64,000 nt of DNA. Source: Neocallimastix lanati (nom. inval.) (taxonomy: Eukaryota > Neocallimastigomycota > Neocallimastigomycetes > Neocallimastigales > Neocallimastigaceae). Under the pieces are notes generated by a model. It saw only the letters and a list, made by a program, of their open reading frames with translations, ran no database searches and had not been told where the DNA came from. This document shows positions 55,301 to 64,000 of this stretch, in pieces. How positions within the stretch are numbered: position 1 is the first letter of the stretch; every line of letters starts with the position of its first letter. Position numbers and translations under genes: made by a program. The DNA is taken from assembly GCA_016946835.1 (NCBI GenBank), contig JACVTC010000226.1:1-64000 (forward strand). The letters run 5' to 3'.

Positions 55301-57211
55301 CTAACCAAATCTCAACTAAATTACCCCATTTATGATAAAGAGCTTCTTGCAATTAAAGTTGCTTTGGAAGAATGGCGTCATTACCTTGAAGGTGCTCGCC
55401 ATCCATTTACTATTTATACCGATCATAAAAACCTTACTTTTCCTAGGAAGCCTGAGCTACTTTCTCAACGACAAATTCGTTGGTATGAATTTCTTTCTCG
55501 TTTCGATTTTAATCTTGTGTATCGTTCTGGTAAAAAATCTGGTAAACCAGATATTTTGTCAAGAAGAAGTGATCATTTATTTGATTGTTCTCGTGATGTT
55601 TCTTGTTGTGTTATTAATCGTAACTCATGTGACGAGTCCTTAATTAATTCTATTTTGAAATCTTTAAATAATGATGATCTTTTTATAAAAATTAAATCAT
55701 TTATTTTAAATAATAGTAATGTTAATCCACCTATTAAATTTATTGATAAGTGTAAAATTGATAAGGAAGGTTTCTTACTTTTTGATAACTTAATTTATGT
55801 CCCTCAGAATCTTCGCACAAGAGTTCTTGAAATACACCATGACTCTGTTACTGCTGGTCATTTCGGTGTACGCAAAACATTTGATTTGATTAATCGTAAC
55901 TTTTGGTGGCCTAAGTTACGTAATGATGTTAAAAAGTTTGTTAAGTCCTGTGAAACTTGCTGCAAAGCTAAAGTTCCAAGACATAAACCCTACGGTCTTT
56001 TATCTCCTTTGTCTACCCCCGACAGACCATGGTCAGACATCTCCATGGATTTTATTGTTGAATTACCGAAATCCAAAGATATGACCACTGTCATGACTGT
56101 TGTAGATAGATTGACTAAAATGGCACATTTTATTCCTTTACGTTGTCTTCCTACTGCTTCAATTGCTGCCGATTCTTTTATTAACCATATCTTTAGGTTA
56201 CATGGCTTTCCTGATTCCATTGTTTCGGATAGAGGTACGCAATTTACTTCTGATTTTTGGAATCGTCTTTGCGAATTATTAAACATTAAGTTGTCATTCT
56301 CCACTTCGAACCATCCGCAGACTGATGGTCAAACGGAGAGGGTGAACGGAATATTGGAACAATATCTCCGTTGTTTCATAAATGAAAAACAAAATAATTG
56401 GGTTGACTTGTTGCCTTTTGTCGAGTTTGCTTATAATAATACTCTGCAACAATCAATCAATCAATCACTGATTTTTGCAAACTATGGATTTAATCCAAAA
56501 TTTAGTTTAGAAATTCCTTCTTCAGATAGTCCTCATAGAGCTGATGTTAGAGTGAAAGATATAAATGAAAATATTAAATTTTTAAAGGAAAATTTAGAGT
56601 CAGCTAAAGAAACTTATAAAAAGTATGCCGATTTCAAAAGATCATCCTCGCCAGATTTTGAAGTTGGTAAAAAAGTTTGGTTACTCAAAGGAAATACAAC
56701 TAAGAATGTAAAAAGGAAATTAGCAGACCAAATGCTTGGTCCATTTGAAATTGTGAAGAAAGCTAGTTCATTAGCCTACGAACTCAAATTACCAAGTAAT
56801 ATGCGTTGTCACCCTGTTTTCCATGTATCTTTACTGGAACCATTTTATGAAAATGAATTTGCTAATAGAAATAATAGGAAAAGAAAGAATATTAAGTTAA
56901 CTACCGATACCATAAATAAGATTCCTGAAAGAATTATTGATATGAGGACATATAGAGGAAAAAATCGTTTCCTCGTATCTTGGAAAGGCCTAGATTCTGT
57001 TGAAGATTCTTGGATTGATGAAGATCAAATTTACGATAGACAGCTAATTCAAGAGTACTTTCGTAAATCTAAAAGGAATGAACGAAATAATGTGGTTGAT
57101 GATGGTGATAAAGATTTTAATGAAGAATACATTAGGCATAAATATCAACCATTTATAATTGACATTCCTTCCCGGAGATTGAACTCTATAATTCGCAGGA
57201 GCTCAACTTAA
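52367..57211 (+). CDS. Chromovirus C Gag-Pol polyprotein, intact
   Basis: The first ATG in the frame is at 52367 (MNQQQQVNQ); the frame has a stop at 52310 and ends TAA at 57211, about 1614 residues. Gag with zinc knuckle CFICGKPGHLKFNC (about 53096); protease VLIDSGSDLNFIHP (53360) with IILGLTWIEKH; a YCARHC motif near 53660; an acidic Asp/Asn-rich spacer (53800-54130); RT with LCVDYRKLNEM, LDLKSAYNLVRI, VMPFGLKNAPATFQ and catalytic YIDD (about 54769); RNase H VETDASNFAVG; integrase zinc finger HHDSVTAGHFG...CETCCKAK, core MDFIVELP, SDRGTQFTSDF, HPQTDGQTERVN; and a C-terminal chromodomain RFLVSWKGLDSVEDSWIDE (about 56965-57050). All catalytic residues are present. Gag and Pol are in one frame, unlike element G. 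Confidence 0.96.
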   Translation: MNQQQQVNQVPQLKIINEPPTFSGNTRELDGFLTRIELAIDANPQRFTNEAVRVNFIMSYLTGKALNWASCLRRNNNPILQNLEQFVAELRRNFGDPDVEAVVANAKLCNIHQFKYGQVVNYITAFQKVSQYSNFNDAAKIYMFIRGLHPKMREYLALVNPNPNDLNALFRDIVNIESLTKRNDIKEYYLTHQDRRNYNNDDPMDVDLFRISKGQRNIRYFPTHEKNYEEHKENNSDKRRKGLCFICGKPGHLKFNCPNKKRPKGVKIINKFDNESKSPSTSLKRIKKIEDSENIFNVLNIINNENLNIKGKSNIIDFYIKTNDTEEVKAKVLIDSGSDLNFIHPEFARINKFKLNLIEKPFKVAGLGYGTSSVNKETEKCILRLRNHFEVIKLYALRIPDVDIILGLTWIEKHCPINYHDSKKISFSSGYCARHCNVGKRNRKNKNKKKLNKISSKGKEQYEELSLTKEKNNPKYSFESDSDMDSDEEITIRGRRTRIKTCSEKEELNDVKNFCIINYDSDVNDSFMFDNDDEIYEFSDSNNINLDELNKICKIDVLCKNVTKNCNHNDNFNKDENKKYISKKCSVKNLCCICNCLKISNFENKLNQKIIGIPPIYNNYAEVFNERNCNVLPPHREYDCEIRLKDNSNLFYGPIYPLIEAERDELKKYIKENLEKGFIRKSKSPAGAPVLFVKKKDGSLRLCVDYRKLNEMTIRNSYPLPLISELLDRVKGAKYFTKLDLKSAYNLVRIKEGDEYKTAFRTRYDHFEYLVMPFGLKNAPATFQHFINDVLSDYLDDFVISYIDDILIYSNSLEEHHEHVKKVLKKLLENNLYIKLEKCEFDVTETTFLGYILSKDGLKVDPEKVKAILDWPVPSNVKEIQSFIGLCNYYRIFIKDFAKIARPLHKLTRKNVPFLWGSDQQKSFDKLKELFTSAPILRNPDSNKPFIVETDASNFAVGAILSQEFDGQLHPIAFISTSLTKSQLNYPIYDKELLAIKVALEEWRHYLEGARHPFTIYTDHKNLTFPRKPELLSQRQIRWYEFLSRFDFNLVYRSGKKSGKPDILSRRSDHLFDCSRDVSCCVINRNSCDESLINSILKSLNNDDLFIKIKSFILNNSNVNPPIKFIDKCKIDKEGFLLFDNLIYVPQNLRTRVLEIHHDSVTAGHFGVRKTFDLINRNFWWPKLRNDVKKFVKSCETCCKAKVPRHKPYGLLSPLSTPDRPWSDISMDFIVELPKSKDMTTVMTVVDRLTKMAHFIPLRCLPTASIAADSFINHIFRLHGFPDSIVSDRGTQFTSDFWNRLCELLNIKLSFSTSNHPQTDGQTERVNGILEQYLRCFINEKQNNWVDLLPFVEFAYNNTLQQSINQSLIFANYGFNPKFSLEIPSSDSPHRADVRVKDINENIKFLKENLESAKETYKKYADFKRSSSPDFEVGKKVWLLKGNTTKNVKRKLADQMLGPFEIVKKASSLAYELKLPSNMRCHPVFHVSLLEPFYENEFANRNNRKRKNIKLTTDTINKIPERIIDMRTYRGKNRFLVSWKGLDSVEDSWIDEDQIYDRQLIQEYFRKSKRNERNNVVDDGDKDFNEEYIRHKYQPFIIDIPSRRLNSIIRRSST

Positions 57212-57221
57212 AGGGCGAGAA

Positions 57222-57968
57222 TGTAAAGATTTAATAAAATCTTTAATAATTAATTATTACATAATTAATTAATGTAATAAAATTACATAAATTTATGATT
57301 TACGTATATGAAAATTAATTATAAATTTATGTAAACTTTTCATAAAGGAAAAATTATTATTTAAATAATTTTGGATAATAACTTTAATCTAAATAATTTA
57401 TTTAATTTAGTTTAGTTATTCTATTTAACTTAATTAATTTAGTTTAGTTAGTTTAAAATACTTTAAAATTAATTTCGGAATAGTTTTAAATAGTTAAAAT
57501 TAGTTTAAATAGTTTACAAAAATAGTTTTGAATTGTAAATATATAAACATTAGTATTAATAATATTTATATAATAAATATATAATAAATGAGTTGTTATT
57601 GAATTTAATTATTATTGTAAATAAGTTGAAAGTTTATTAAATTAATTATTGTTTAGTTTAGTTAATTATTATTTAATAAAATTATTAATAAATATTTTGT
57701 TTATAAATAAATAGTAATATATGTAAATTAGATAGAAATAATATATTATAATGTAATAATGAAAAAATATAAATATATGTAAATTTCTATAATTAAATCG
57801 ATGTATTAGTTATTGACTATTAATAGTTAATAACAAAAAGAGATTTAATTTTTTTTTTAATTAATAAAGATTACTTTATTTAAAAAAACGAATTTTTATT
57901 ACGTGTTTTTTTTTATTTTGGTGTTAAAATTTGTTATTTGTAATCTGTTTCTGATAGAACTCTTTACA
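57222..57968 (+). repeat. Right LTR of chromovirus C
   Basis: 747 bp, near-identical to 51138-51886, preceded by the polypurine tract AAAGGGCGAGAA. Confidence 0.95.
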
Positions 57969-59655
57969 TACTGGGAAAGAACTGCTCCAATAGCAAAGTT
58001 ACTAGCATCACATTCAACAATAAAAGGTTTTGTTAGGTCAGGATGCATGAGGAGAGGGGAAGAAGTTAAACGTTTTTTGAGAATTGAGAAGGAGGTATCA
58101 CAATCTTTAGACCAAACAAACTTCCTTCCTTTCTTGGTTAATGCATGCAAAGGTTTAGCAATAGCAGCAAAGTTCCTTACGAATCTTCTATAGTAATTGC
58201 AAAGACCAAGAAACCTTTGAACCTCTTTTACGTTTTTTGGAATGGGCCATTCTTTGATTGATTTGATCTTCTTTGGATCGGTGGACACACCAAAACCAGA
58301 AATGATATGTCCAAGGAATTCGACTTCCTCTTTATCGAATTCACATTTCGAAAGTTTAGCATATAAATTATTGTCAATAAGCTTTTGGAGAACCTCACGT
58401 ACAGTTTGATGATGATCATCTAACGAATTAGAATAAATTAGAATGTCATCTAGGTAGAGTATTACCGATTTCTCTAAGAATGGACGAAGGACAGAGTTAA
58501 TAAAAGATTGGAAGATTGCAGGTGCATTTTTAAGACCAAATGGCATTACTAAATATTCGTAATGTCCATACTTAGTACGGAAAGCTGTTTTATATTCATC
58601 GCCTTCCTTTATACGAATTAAGTTATATGCGGAGCGCAAGTCTAATTTAGTAATGTACTTGGCTCCTTTGACTCGTTCAATAATGTCGTTGATGAGCGGT
58701 AAAGGATAGGAATTTCTAATAGTAACCGCATTTAAACGTTTGTAATCAACGCAGAGTCGGAGAGAACCATCACTCTTTTTTTGAAAGAGAACAGGATAGC
58801 CGGCTAGGGAGTGAGATTCTCTAATAAATCCTTTCTTTTCGTTTTCCTTTAATTAATCTTTTAAATCTTCTGATTCTTCCAATGTAAGCGGGTAGATTGG
58901 TCCATAATGTAAAGTAGCACCTGGTTGAAGATTGATCTCACAGTCCGTTAAACGATGGGGAGGAAGCTTATCTGCTTCCTTTTTACTGAAGACTATTGCA
59001 AGGCCTTTATATTGTTCAGGAATACGCTCGATATCAGGTTCTTCAGAATCCTCTAATACCTTATTTGAAAGAAAAGAATAGATTAAAAAGTTGTAATTAT
59101 AGGGTAATCCGTCATAAAAATTAATTGAATTCGCATTTTGTTTAAAATTCTTTATAATTCTTGATTTAAATTTTGAGATTTTAAAAGTAGAGTAAAGATA
59201 ATGATTATCATAACTAAAATGTATTTTATAGTTTTTCATAAATTGATTTCCAAGGAGTAAATCCACTGGAATATGTTTTGACACAAGGAATTTTTCTTTA
59301 AATTTGATTAAATGAAACGTATTGTTAATTTTGATTTTTAGTTGAAAATTTAAAGACACAAACTCATTAATGGAATCTGTATCACCATTAATACCTTTTA
59401 TATATATTTTATTATTAAGTCTTTGAGGTACAAGATTTAACCGAGAGATTAAATTGGTAGAAATAAAATTGCAGTAAGAACCACAATCTAACATTGATTT
59501 GGTTTGAAATTTAATGTTTTTATTCCTTCTGTTTATTGTTGGGATAAATGATTTAAACAAAAAGAAAGAATTAGGAAGAGGAGGGTTTAAAGTTGGATAA
59601 TTATATTGAATAGTTTTAATCGGAGAGGACTTCTTGGGAAGTCCATTATCTAGTT
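57969..59655 (-). pseudogene. Chromovirus B protease-RT part
   Basis: Minus-strand frame opening in the -1 phase relative to gag (LIKLDNGLPKKSS...). Protease-like segment with LDCGSYCNF (about 59478-59492), i.e. Asp-Cys-Gly in place of the usual Asp-Ser/Thr-Gly, and a second motif VDLLLGNQFM. RT start PPHRLTDCEI; then one in-frame TAA at 58850-58852 (LKD*LKENEKKGF); then the full RT: LCVDYKRLNAV, LDLRSAYNLIRI, VMPFGLKNAPAIFQ, catalytic YLDD (about 58445), and RNase H start VECDASNFAIGAVLSQY, where element C is inserted. Apart from one stop and the insertion the frame is open, so decay is recent. Confidence 0.88.
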
Positions 59656-60873
59656 TTATGAGTTAATTTTTTGGACTTCGGTAACATAATTTTCTCGGTT
59701 ATTGTAATTGGAATTAACCTTAGATTTATTATTATGGAAGTTATTATTTTTACTATGATTGTAATAATTGTTATTATTCTTATTCTTGTTTTCACTATTG
59801 GGATAAGAATGAGAGTTCTTTCTCTTATAATTTTTATTGTTGGTTAATTGATTTATTTTCAATTTAGTTTCTTGAGAAGATTCAAACAATATGCACTTTG
59901 TTGTAATTTCTTCTATTTTCTCTGGAAACTTCTCCATTTTATTAATTTCTTCTTTAAATTTGGGATGAAGACCATTATAGAAAAATAATACTAATGGTTC
60001 TTCAGGCCAACCAAGATCAGCTGTTAATTTACGAAAAGAATCGATATAGTCTTTAATATTACCATGAGAATGTTTAAGATTTATTAAATTAATTTTCTTT
60101 AACTTTTTGCTGACAACATCAGGAAAAGCTTCTTTTTATTCATTAAGAAGAGTCTCTAAGGAAGCAGGAGGACTACTGGAATATTTTGTTTGGTACCAAC
60201 TTCTAGCAGCTTCTCTTAATCTTGATTGCACAAAGTTGATTTTCGAATCATCAGGCCAAGACTTACATGGATAGGTTTTAAATGTGTCCCCACAAAGTTG
60301 ACAGAAAAGTTCGGTTTCAGAAACATCACCTGAAAACAAACCTGGATCGGGAACTTGAGGAATATTTATAGGGTAAGCAGATTGCATGATAACATCATGA
60401 TCATTGTCATATCTTGTAGTAGTTGAGATATTATCATCGAAAACAGAATGGAGGTTTATCGTAGGATTTCCAGATGTCAACGGTATCGACGAGGTAGCAC
60501 CAGAAGAAGTATTTTCTACTTGAGTTTTATTACATAATTCATGCTTAAAGTAGAGGGTAGCCTTTTTCAAAGATTCTAAAGAAGCCAATATTTCATTATT
60601 CATTTTATCATAAGCTCCGAATTGTTTCATTACCTCTTGATGGTAATTTTGTAAGTCTTCTTTGGAAACGAAGTTTTCATTCACCCCAGAAACTATACTA
60701 TTACAAGCTTGTGAGGTATCATTTCTTAACTGTTGAACACCTTCTGCTAAGGTGGTACAAGCTTGAGTGGCTTCGGATCGCAATTGTTGTACTGAATCTT
60801 CTTTATTCATATCCATTTCTTCATCCGATCTAGCTGAATACATTCCCGAGCATCTTAGGCCAATTTTAGGCAT
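59656..60873 (-). pseudogene. Chromovirus B Gag, one in-frame stop
   Basis: ATG at 60871-60873 (MPKIGLRCSGMYS). The first part contains a repeated heptad-like pattern (EATQACTTLAEGVQQLRNDTSQACNSIVSGV) that suggests a coiled coil. A capsid-like region follows (PDPGLFSGDVSETELFCQLC, SRLREAARSWYQ). An in-frame TAA at 60133-60135 interrupts after LETLLNE; the same frame then continues (KEAFPDVVSKKL, LTADLGWPEEPLVLFFYNGL) to TAA near 59653. The C-terminal tail is Asn/Lys-rich and has no CCHC knuckle. Pol follows in the -1 phase, but no canonical slippery heptamer is visible at the overlap. Confidence 0.82.
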
Positions 60874-60907
60874 TCCAAGGAAGTTTCTAAAATAGCGGTA
60901 AGATTAT

Positions 60908-61561
60908 TGTTAAGTTGATACTTAGATTAAAGGGTAAACTTGGTTGGAAGTCTTTAATCTAATAACTTTTTGATATTATTTTATTTTATAAATTAATTTA
61001 TTCAAATATAAAATATTATTTTATTATTAGACTTTAAATTAACTATATTTTTATTTAATATGTTTTATTATAAAGTTATCAGATTATTTGTAAATAATAA
61101 TCTTACAAAGATTTAAAAAAGAATATTTTTTAGTTCTTTTATATTTTTGAAAAACAATATAAAATATTTAATAATATATTTTAATAAATACTAATTTAAA
61201 GATAACAATATAAAATATAATTTTAATATATAAAGTAATAGAATAATACATATATAATATAAGATAATAAAAATATATAAAATAATATAATTAATAAAAA
61301 AAACAATTTTTATAAATAATATTCAACTATATTAATTAATATAAAAAAGGGATAATATTAATTAATATGTAATACAATATTAATCAATATATATATTAAT
61401 GATTCAATAATGTATAAAAGGGATAATATTAATTAATATGTAATACAATATTAATTAAGTTATGAACGGTACAAGGATTTAATGAGTACAAATTATATTT
61501 TTTATTAAATTGTTATTTTTGCAGTATTAAATATAAATTAATTTGTATCAAATCCTTGACA
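60908..61561 (-). repeat. 5' LTR of chromovirus B
   Basis: 654 bp, partner of 48373-49024. The leader between it and gag is only 34 bases (60874-60907). Confidence 0.9.
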
Positions 61562-64000
61562 TTTATTTTTTTTTTTTTTTTAGACAGGGAAGAGAATACA
61601 TTTCCAAAACTTTATTAAATTTTATTTTAAAAAAATCCATGTAGGTGAAAATTATATTTGAAATTAAAAATAAAAAAAATTTAAAAAATAAAAAATAAAA
61701 AAGCTCGAAAATACTATGTATTTTGGCAAGTTGTACTATGCGGGAATTTTTCCCTTCCTATCAAATAAAAAAGAAATAAAACCTAGAAGTAACATCTTTA
61801 AAATAGATAGTGTGGTGTCCACTAAACTCTCCCCGGACTCATCATTTATTGAACTACTAGGGCGAGATTCATCCTTCGTAGAAATAGATGACGATTCTGT
61901 ATTATCATTATGCCTTATCAGTACGACGTCGACGCTCTTGGATAAGTTTGGTATTTTGCAATACCTATCAAATAATAGCTCAAACGAACTACTAATGATA
62001 GGTATTGCACTTGTTAAAAATTCCGCCAAGCCCACAATTTTTGGAACAGGTGACTCAGATGAACCTTTGAAAAGTAGTTCATTTAAATGTCTCTGTTCCC
62101 CACTATCGAAATGTAGCTCATTTAAAACTAAAGTCCCACCAAGAAGGAACAAGTATATATAATGATTGATATAATCTTCAAAATTAGAAATAGAGTCATA
62201 GGAAGAAAGAGGATTAAACACTCTAATCTTCCTAAGGAATAAAACATAGAGATCATCGATGAAATTTAAAAATGTCCATATAAAAGATGGAAGAGCATCG
62301 CATTTAAAAATCCAATGTTCAAAAGATTGTTTATCTTCGCCACAACAGGGGCAAGACTTGGGACAATCTTCTGAAACTCTACCCATTCTAATAGCAATAG
62401 TAGTATTATATTTATAACCACAGCGTAAACATATAATCCACGAAAACCCTAAGTTGAATTGGGGATATTTTAAGCTAAGCATAATTATAGCTTTATTATT
62501 TGAGAACTTATTACAATCGTAATTTTGACCTTTAATACCTTGAAATTTGGAAACTGATTTCCAGTAACGTTCTAAAATATCGTCATATTTTTCACATTTA
62601 TTTTTTTTGATTTTTTTATACAGTGTTCTTGATTCTTTAGTCCAGGAATAATGATGTATTTTGGGAATAGATCCTTTATAATACAGTTTGATTTACTCCA
62701 TTTTGCAAAAGATTTAATCTGTAAGGCTGCGCAGACACCAGCAATAGGAGGAATGCTTAGATCTCGAGATAAAGCATAAGTACTCATAGTAGAATTATGT
62801 CTAATATAGTCGTTGTCTTCTGAACTTGTTTTACCATTTTTAGAGAAGGAGCCGATACACCAAAATAGACCAGTATTAATTAATGTTTGAATTCTGGCCG
62901 TTCTAGATTTGTTTGAACCAAGTAAAGGAGAATAATAAATTACTTTACTAATAACAAAGGATTGAAGAACTTTTTTCTTGTATGCAATAGGGATAAGTTT
63001 ATTTGAGAAGAAATGTGTAAATGAAAGAAGGGATTTTCTAATTTTAAAATGCATGTGAGATATAACTAGTAAGAGATCATTGATGAATAAATTGAATAAG
63101 ATCGGAGATAATGGACAACCTTGACGAACACCTCTTTTAATAGGAAATTCATTTGATAACATTGAAGCAAATCGAGCACGAGCTTTAGATGAAGTATATA
63201 AATTACATAGAAAATCAAAACATTTACCACGTACTCCATAACGATATAATTTAGTAAGAATGTTAAAAATAGGAACTGAATCATAAGCTTTTTTAAGATC
63301 TAAAAAGGCTAAATATGTGAATTTTCCTTGAAATTTTCTTCTTTGGCAAATTTCTCTAACGGAAATGAATAAACTAATGCATTTTTCATGGTTGCGAAAG
63401 CCAAATTGTTCAGGTTTTATAAAATTGTGTGAGAGTGCGTAAGAAGATATTCTATCTGTTATAATTTTTGAAATGAATTTCAGTCCAACATTAATGAGAG
63501 AAATACCTCGATAATTACTACAATCTGATAGGTCACCTTTCTTAGGGATTGATACAATAGAAGCTGAGTTCCATTTTTTAGGAAAAGACCCATTCCATAT
63601 TTTATTAAAAATCAATTTAAGACACTTTCCAGCAGCAGGATGTGTTTCTAGTAATTCTTCATTGCAAAACAGAGCTTTGTAGAATTCAATCGGGATACCA
63701 TCGAGGCCGGGTGCTTTGTTGTTTTTCATAGATGAAATAGTTTTTTTAATATCGTCAATCGTAATGGGATCGTTGATATTCCAGGTAGAGGATCTAAGAC
63801 TAATATTCCTTAAAGCATGGATCCAGAAGTTACGATTAAGGCTGTGACCTAAGGGATCAGAGGCTAGATCTTTATAATATTCAGCCCATCTATCTAATTG
63901 CATAGTAGGAGAGATAATATCTTGCCCAAATTTAGATTTTATGCAAGTAGGGGAGGTAGATGAATACGATGGTTTAGCCTTTTTTTCTAAACATCTCCAT
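61562..64000 (-). mobile_element. LINE (non-LTR retrotransposon), 3' part
   Basis: Runs on the minus strand from the window edge to a poly(A) tail (T run at about 61567-61581). The 3' UTR and last codons (61567-61830) are shared with the three SINEs. The element continues to the right beyond the window, so its 5' end and any endonuclease are unseen. Chromovirus B is inserted in its poly(A) tract. Confidence 0.85.
61736..64000 (-). pseudogene. LINE ORF2-like reverse transcriptase, active site deleted
   Basis: Open from the window edge (WRCLEKKAKPSYSS...) to 62572, then a shift of one base at an A run near 62601-62617 into a second frame ending at 61736. RT motifs: NNKAPGLDGIPIEFYKAL, IPKKGDLSDCSNYRGISL, EQFGFR, AFLDLKKAYDSVP, GVRQGCPLSPILFNLFINDLL. 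Right after this (about 63070) the sequence jumps to FKIRKSLLSFTHFFSNKLIPIAYKKKVL, so the segment with the catalytic [FY]xDD box is missing, apparently by an in-frame deletion. The C-terminal part has CLRCGYKYN and CPCCGEDKQSFEHWIFKC, a zinc-finger arrangement usual near LINE C-termini. The copy cannot be active. Confidence 0.88.

Larger units (their letters stand above)
51138..57968 (+). mobile_element. Chromovirus C, complete, nested in B
   Basis: 6.83 kb. LTRs 51138-51886 and 57222-57968; target duplication TACTG at 51133-51137 and 57969-57973. One intact Gag-Pol ORF. Polypurine tract AAAGGGCGAGAA directly before the right LTR. Removing it and one TACTG joins B RT/RNase H in frame (ECDASNFAIGAVLSQY to DNDNKLHPIAY). 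It is the youngest and only apparently intact autonomous element in the window. Confidence 0.95.
48373..61561 (-). mobile_element. Chromovirus B, split by element C
   Basis: A full-length Ty3/gypsy element on the minus strand with LTRs 48373-49024 and 60908-61561 and target duplication TTTAT (48368-48372 and 61562-61566). Internal order on the minus strand: gag (60873-59656), protease-RT (to 57969), insertion of element C, RNase H-integrase-chromodomain (51137-49248). Stops and frameshifts in gag, RT and integrase, plus the nested insertion, make it inactive. Its right end sits in the poly(A) tract of the LINE. Confidence 0.9.

Noticed and set aside
59640-59670. A -1 frameshift site between gag and pol of element B
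   Set aside because: The phase fits, but the short overlap contains no X XXY YYZ heptamer in frame; the A run before it ends in a Pol-frame stop.
39959-60873. Reassigned stop codons, suggested by in-frame TAG/TAA in the gag genes of G and B
   Set aside because: The ankyrin gene, the intact C Gag-Pol and the element I Gag all end at normal TAA, and the disrupted genes have other damage as well, so these are simple mutations.
1-64000. Dictyostelid or apicomplexan origin
   Set aside because: Composition and Asn-rich tracts would fit, but the mixture of chromoviruses, FLYWCH-MULE and a LINE/SINE pair fits a gut fungus better. This cannot be settled from the window alone.

Overview
The window looks like a retrotransposon-packed intergenic stretch of a very AT-rich eukaryotic genome. 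The best guess is an anaerobic gut fungus (Neocallimastigomycota), because it combines long A/T homopolymers, Asn-rich gag tails, Ty3/gypsy chromoviruses, a FLYWCH/MULE transposase, a tRNA-Ser head on SINE-like repeats and an intronless ankyrin-repeat gene. This is inference from composition and gene content, not from a marker gene. Standard stop codons fit the intact ORFs. Only one ordinary-looking host gene is present: the ankyrin-repeat protein at 26621-28036.

Layout. 3-2870: pol of gypsy element A, running in from the left edge. 3691-10494: gypsy D on the minus strand, with a solo LTR (5964-6735, TSD CATAT) inside its RNase H/integrase region. 10014-14603: stacked LTR remnants. 14616-17945: decayed pol of gypsy F (minus). 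18-21 kb: simple repeats and a 40-bp minisatellite. 21449-25667: a complete MULE DNA transposon with terminal inverted repeats and a 9-bp target duplication, transposase broken by one frameshift in an A run. 26621-28036: ankyrin gene. 28481-28929, 37638-38189 and 47690-48312: three copies of a tRNA-Ser(GCU)-headed SINE. 29598-32038: a gag-only gypsy element (I). 32-37 kb: solo and paired LTRs. 38190-42665: gypsy G (plus), with gag and pol joined by a textbook -1 frameshift signal and RT cut off inside the YxDD box. 44816-45937: a solo LTR of another family. 48373-61561: chromovirus B (minus, TSD TTTAT), itself split by intact chromovirus C (51138-57968, plus, TSD TACTG). 61562-64000: a LINE (minus) whose 3' end is the source of the SINE tails.

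Relationships. The LINE and SINEs form a LINE/SINE pair: the SINEs carry the tRNA-Ser head, a short unique body, and the last codons and 3' UTR of the LINE. B inserted into the LINE poly(A) tract, and C later inserted into B, which gives a relative chronology LINE, then B, then C. F and G are the same gypsy family in opposite orientations, with complementary losses.

The most unusual signal is a structured element in the U3 of several divergent LTRs. It is a 9-11 bp hairpin with an 18-20 nt loop, and the loop is complementary to a segment 7-10 nt beyond the hairpin. Both helices change sequence between families while pairing is kept, which fits a conserved H-type pseudoknot that I do not recognise from described LTR retrotransposons. 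A second hairpin beside the TATA-like box is also shared by these LTRs. All structure calls were made by eye.
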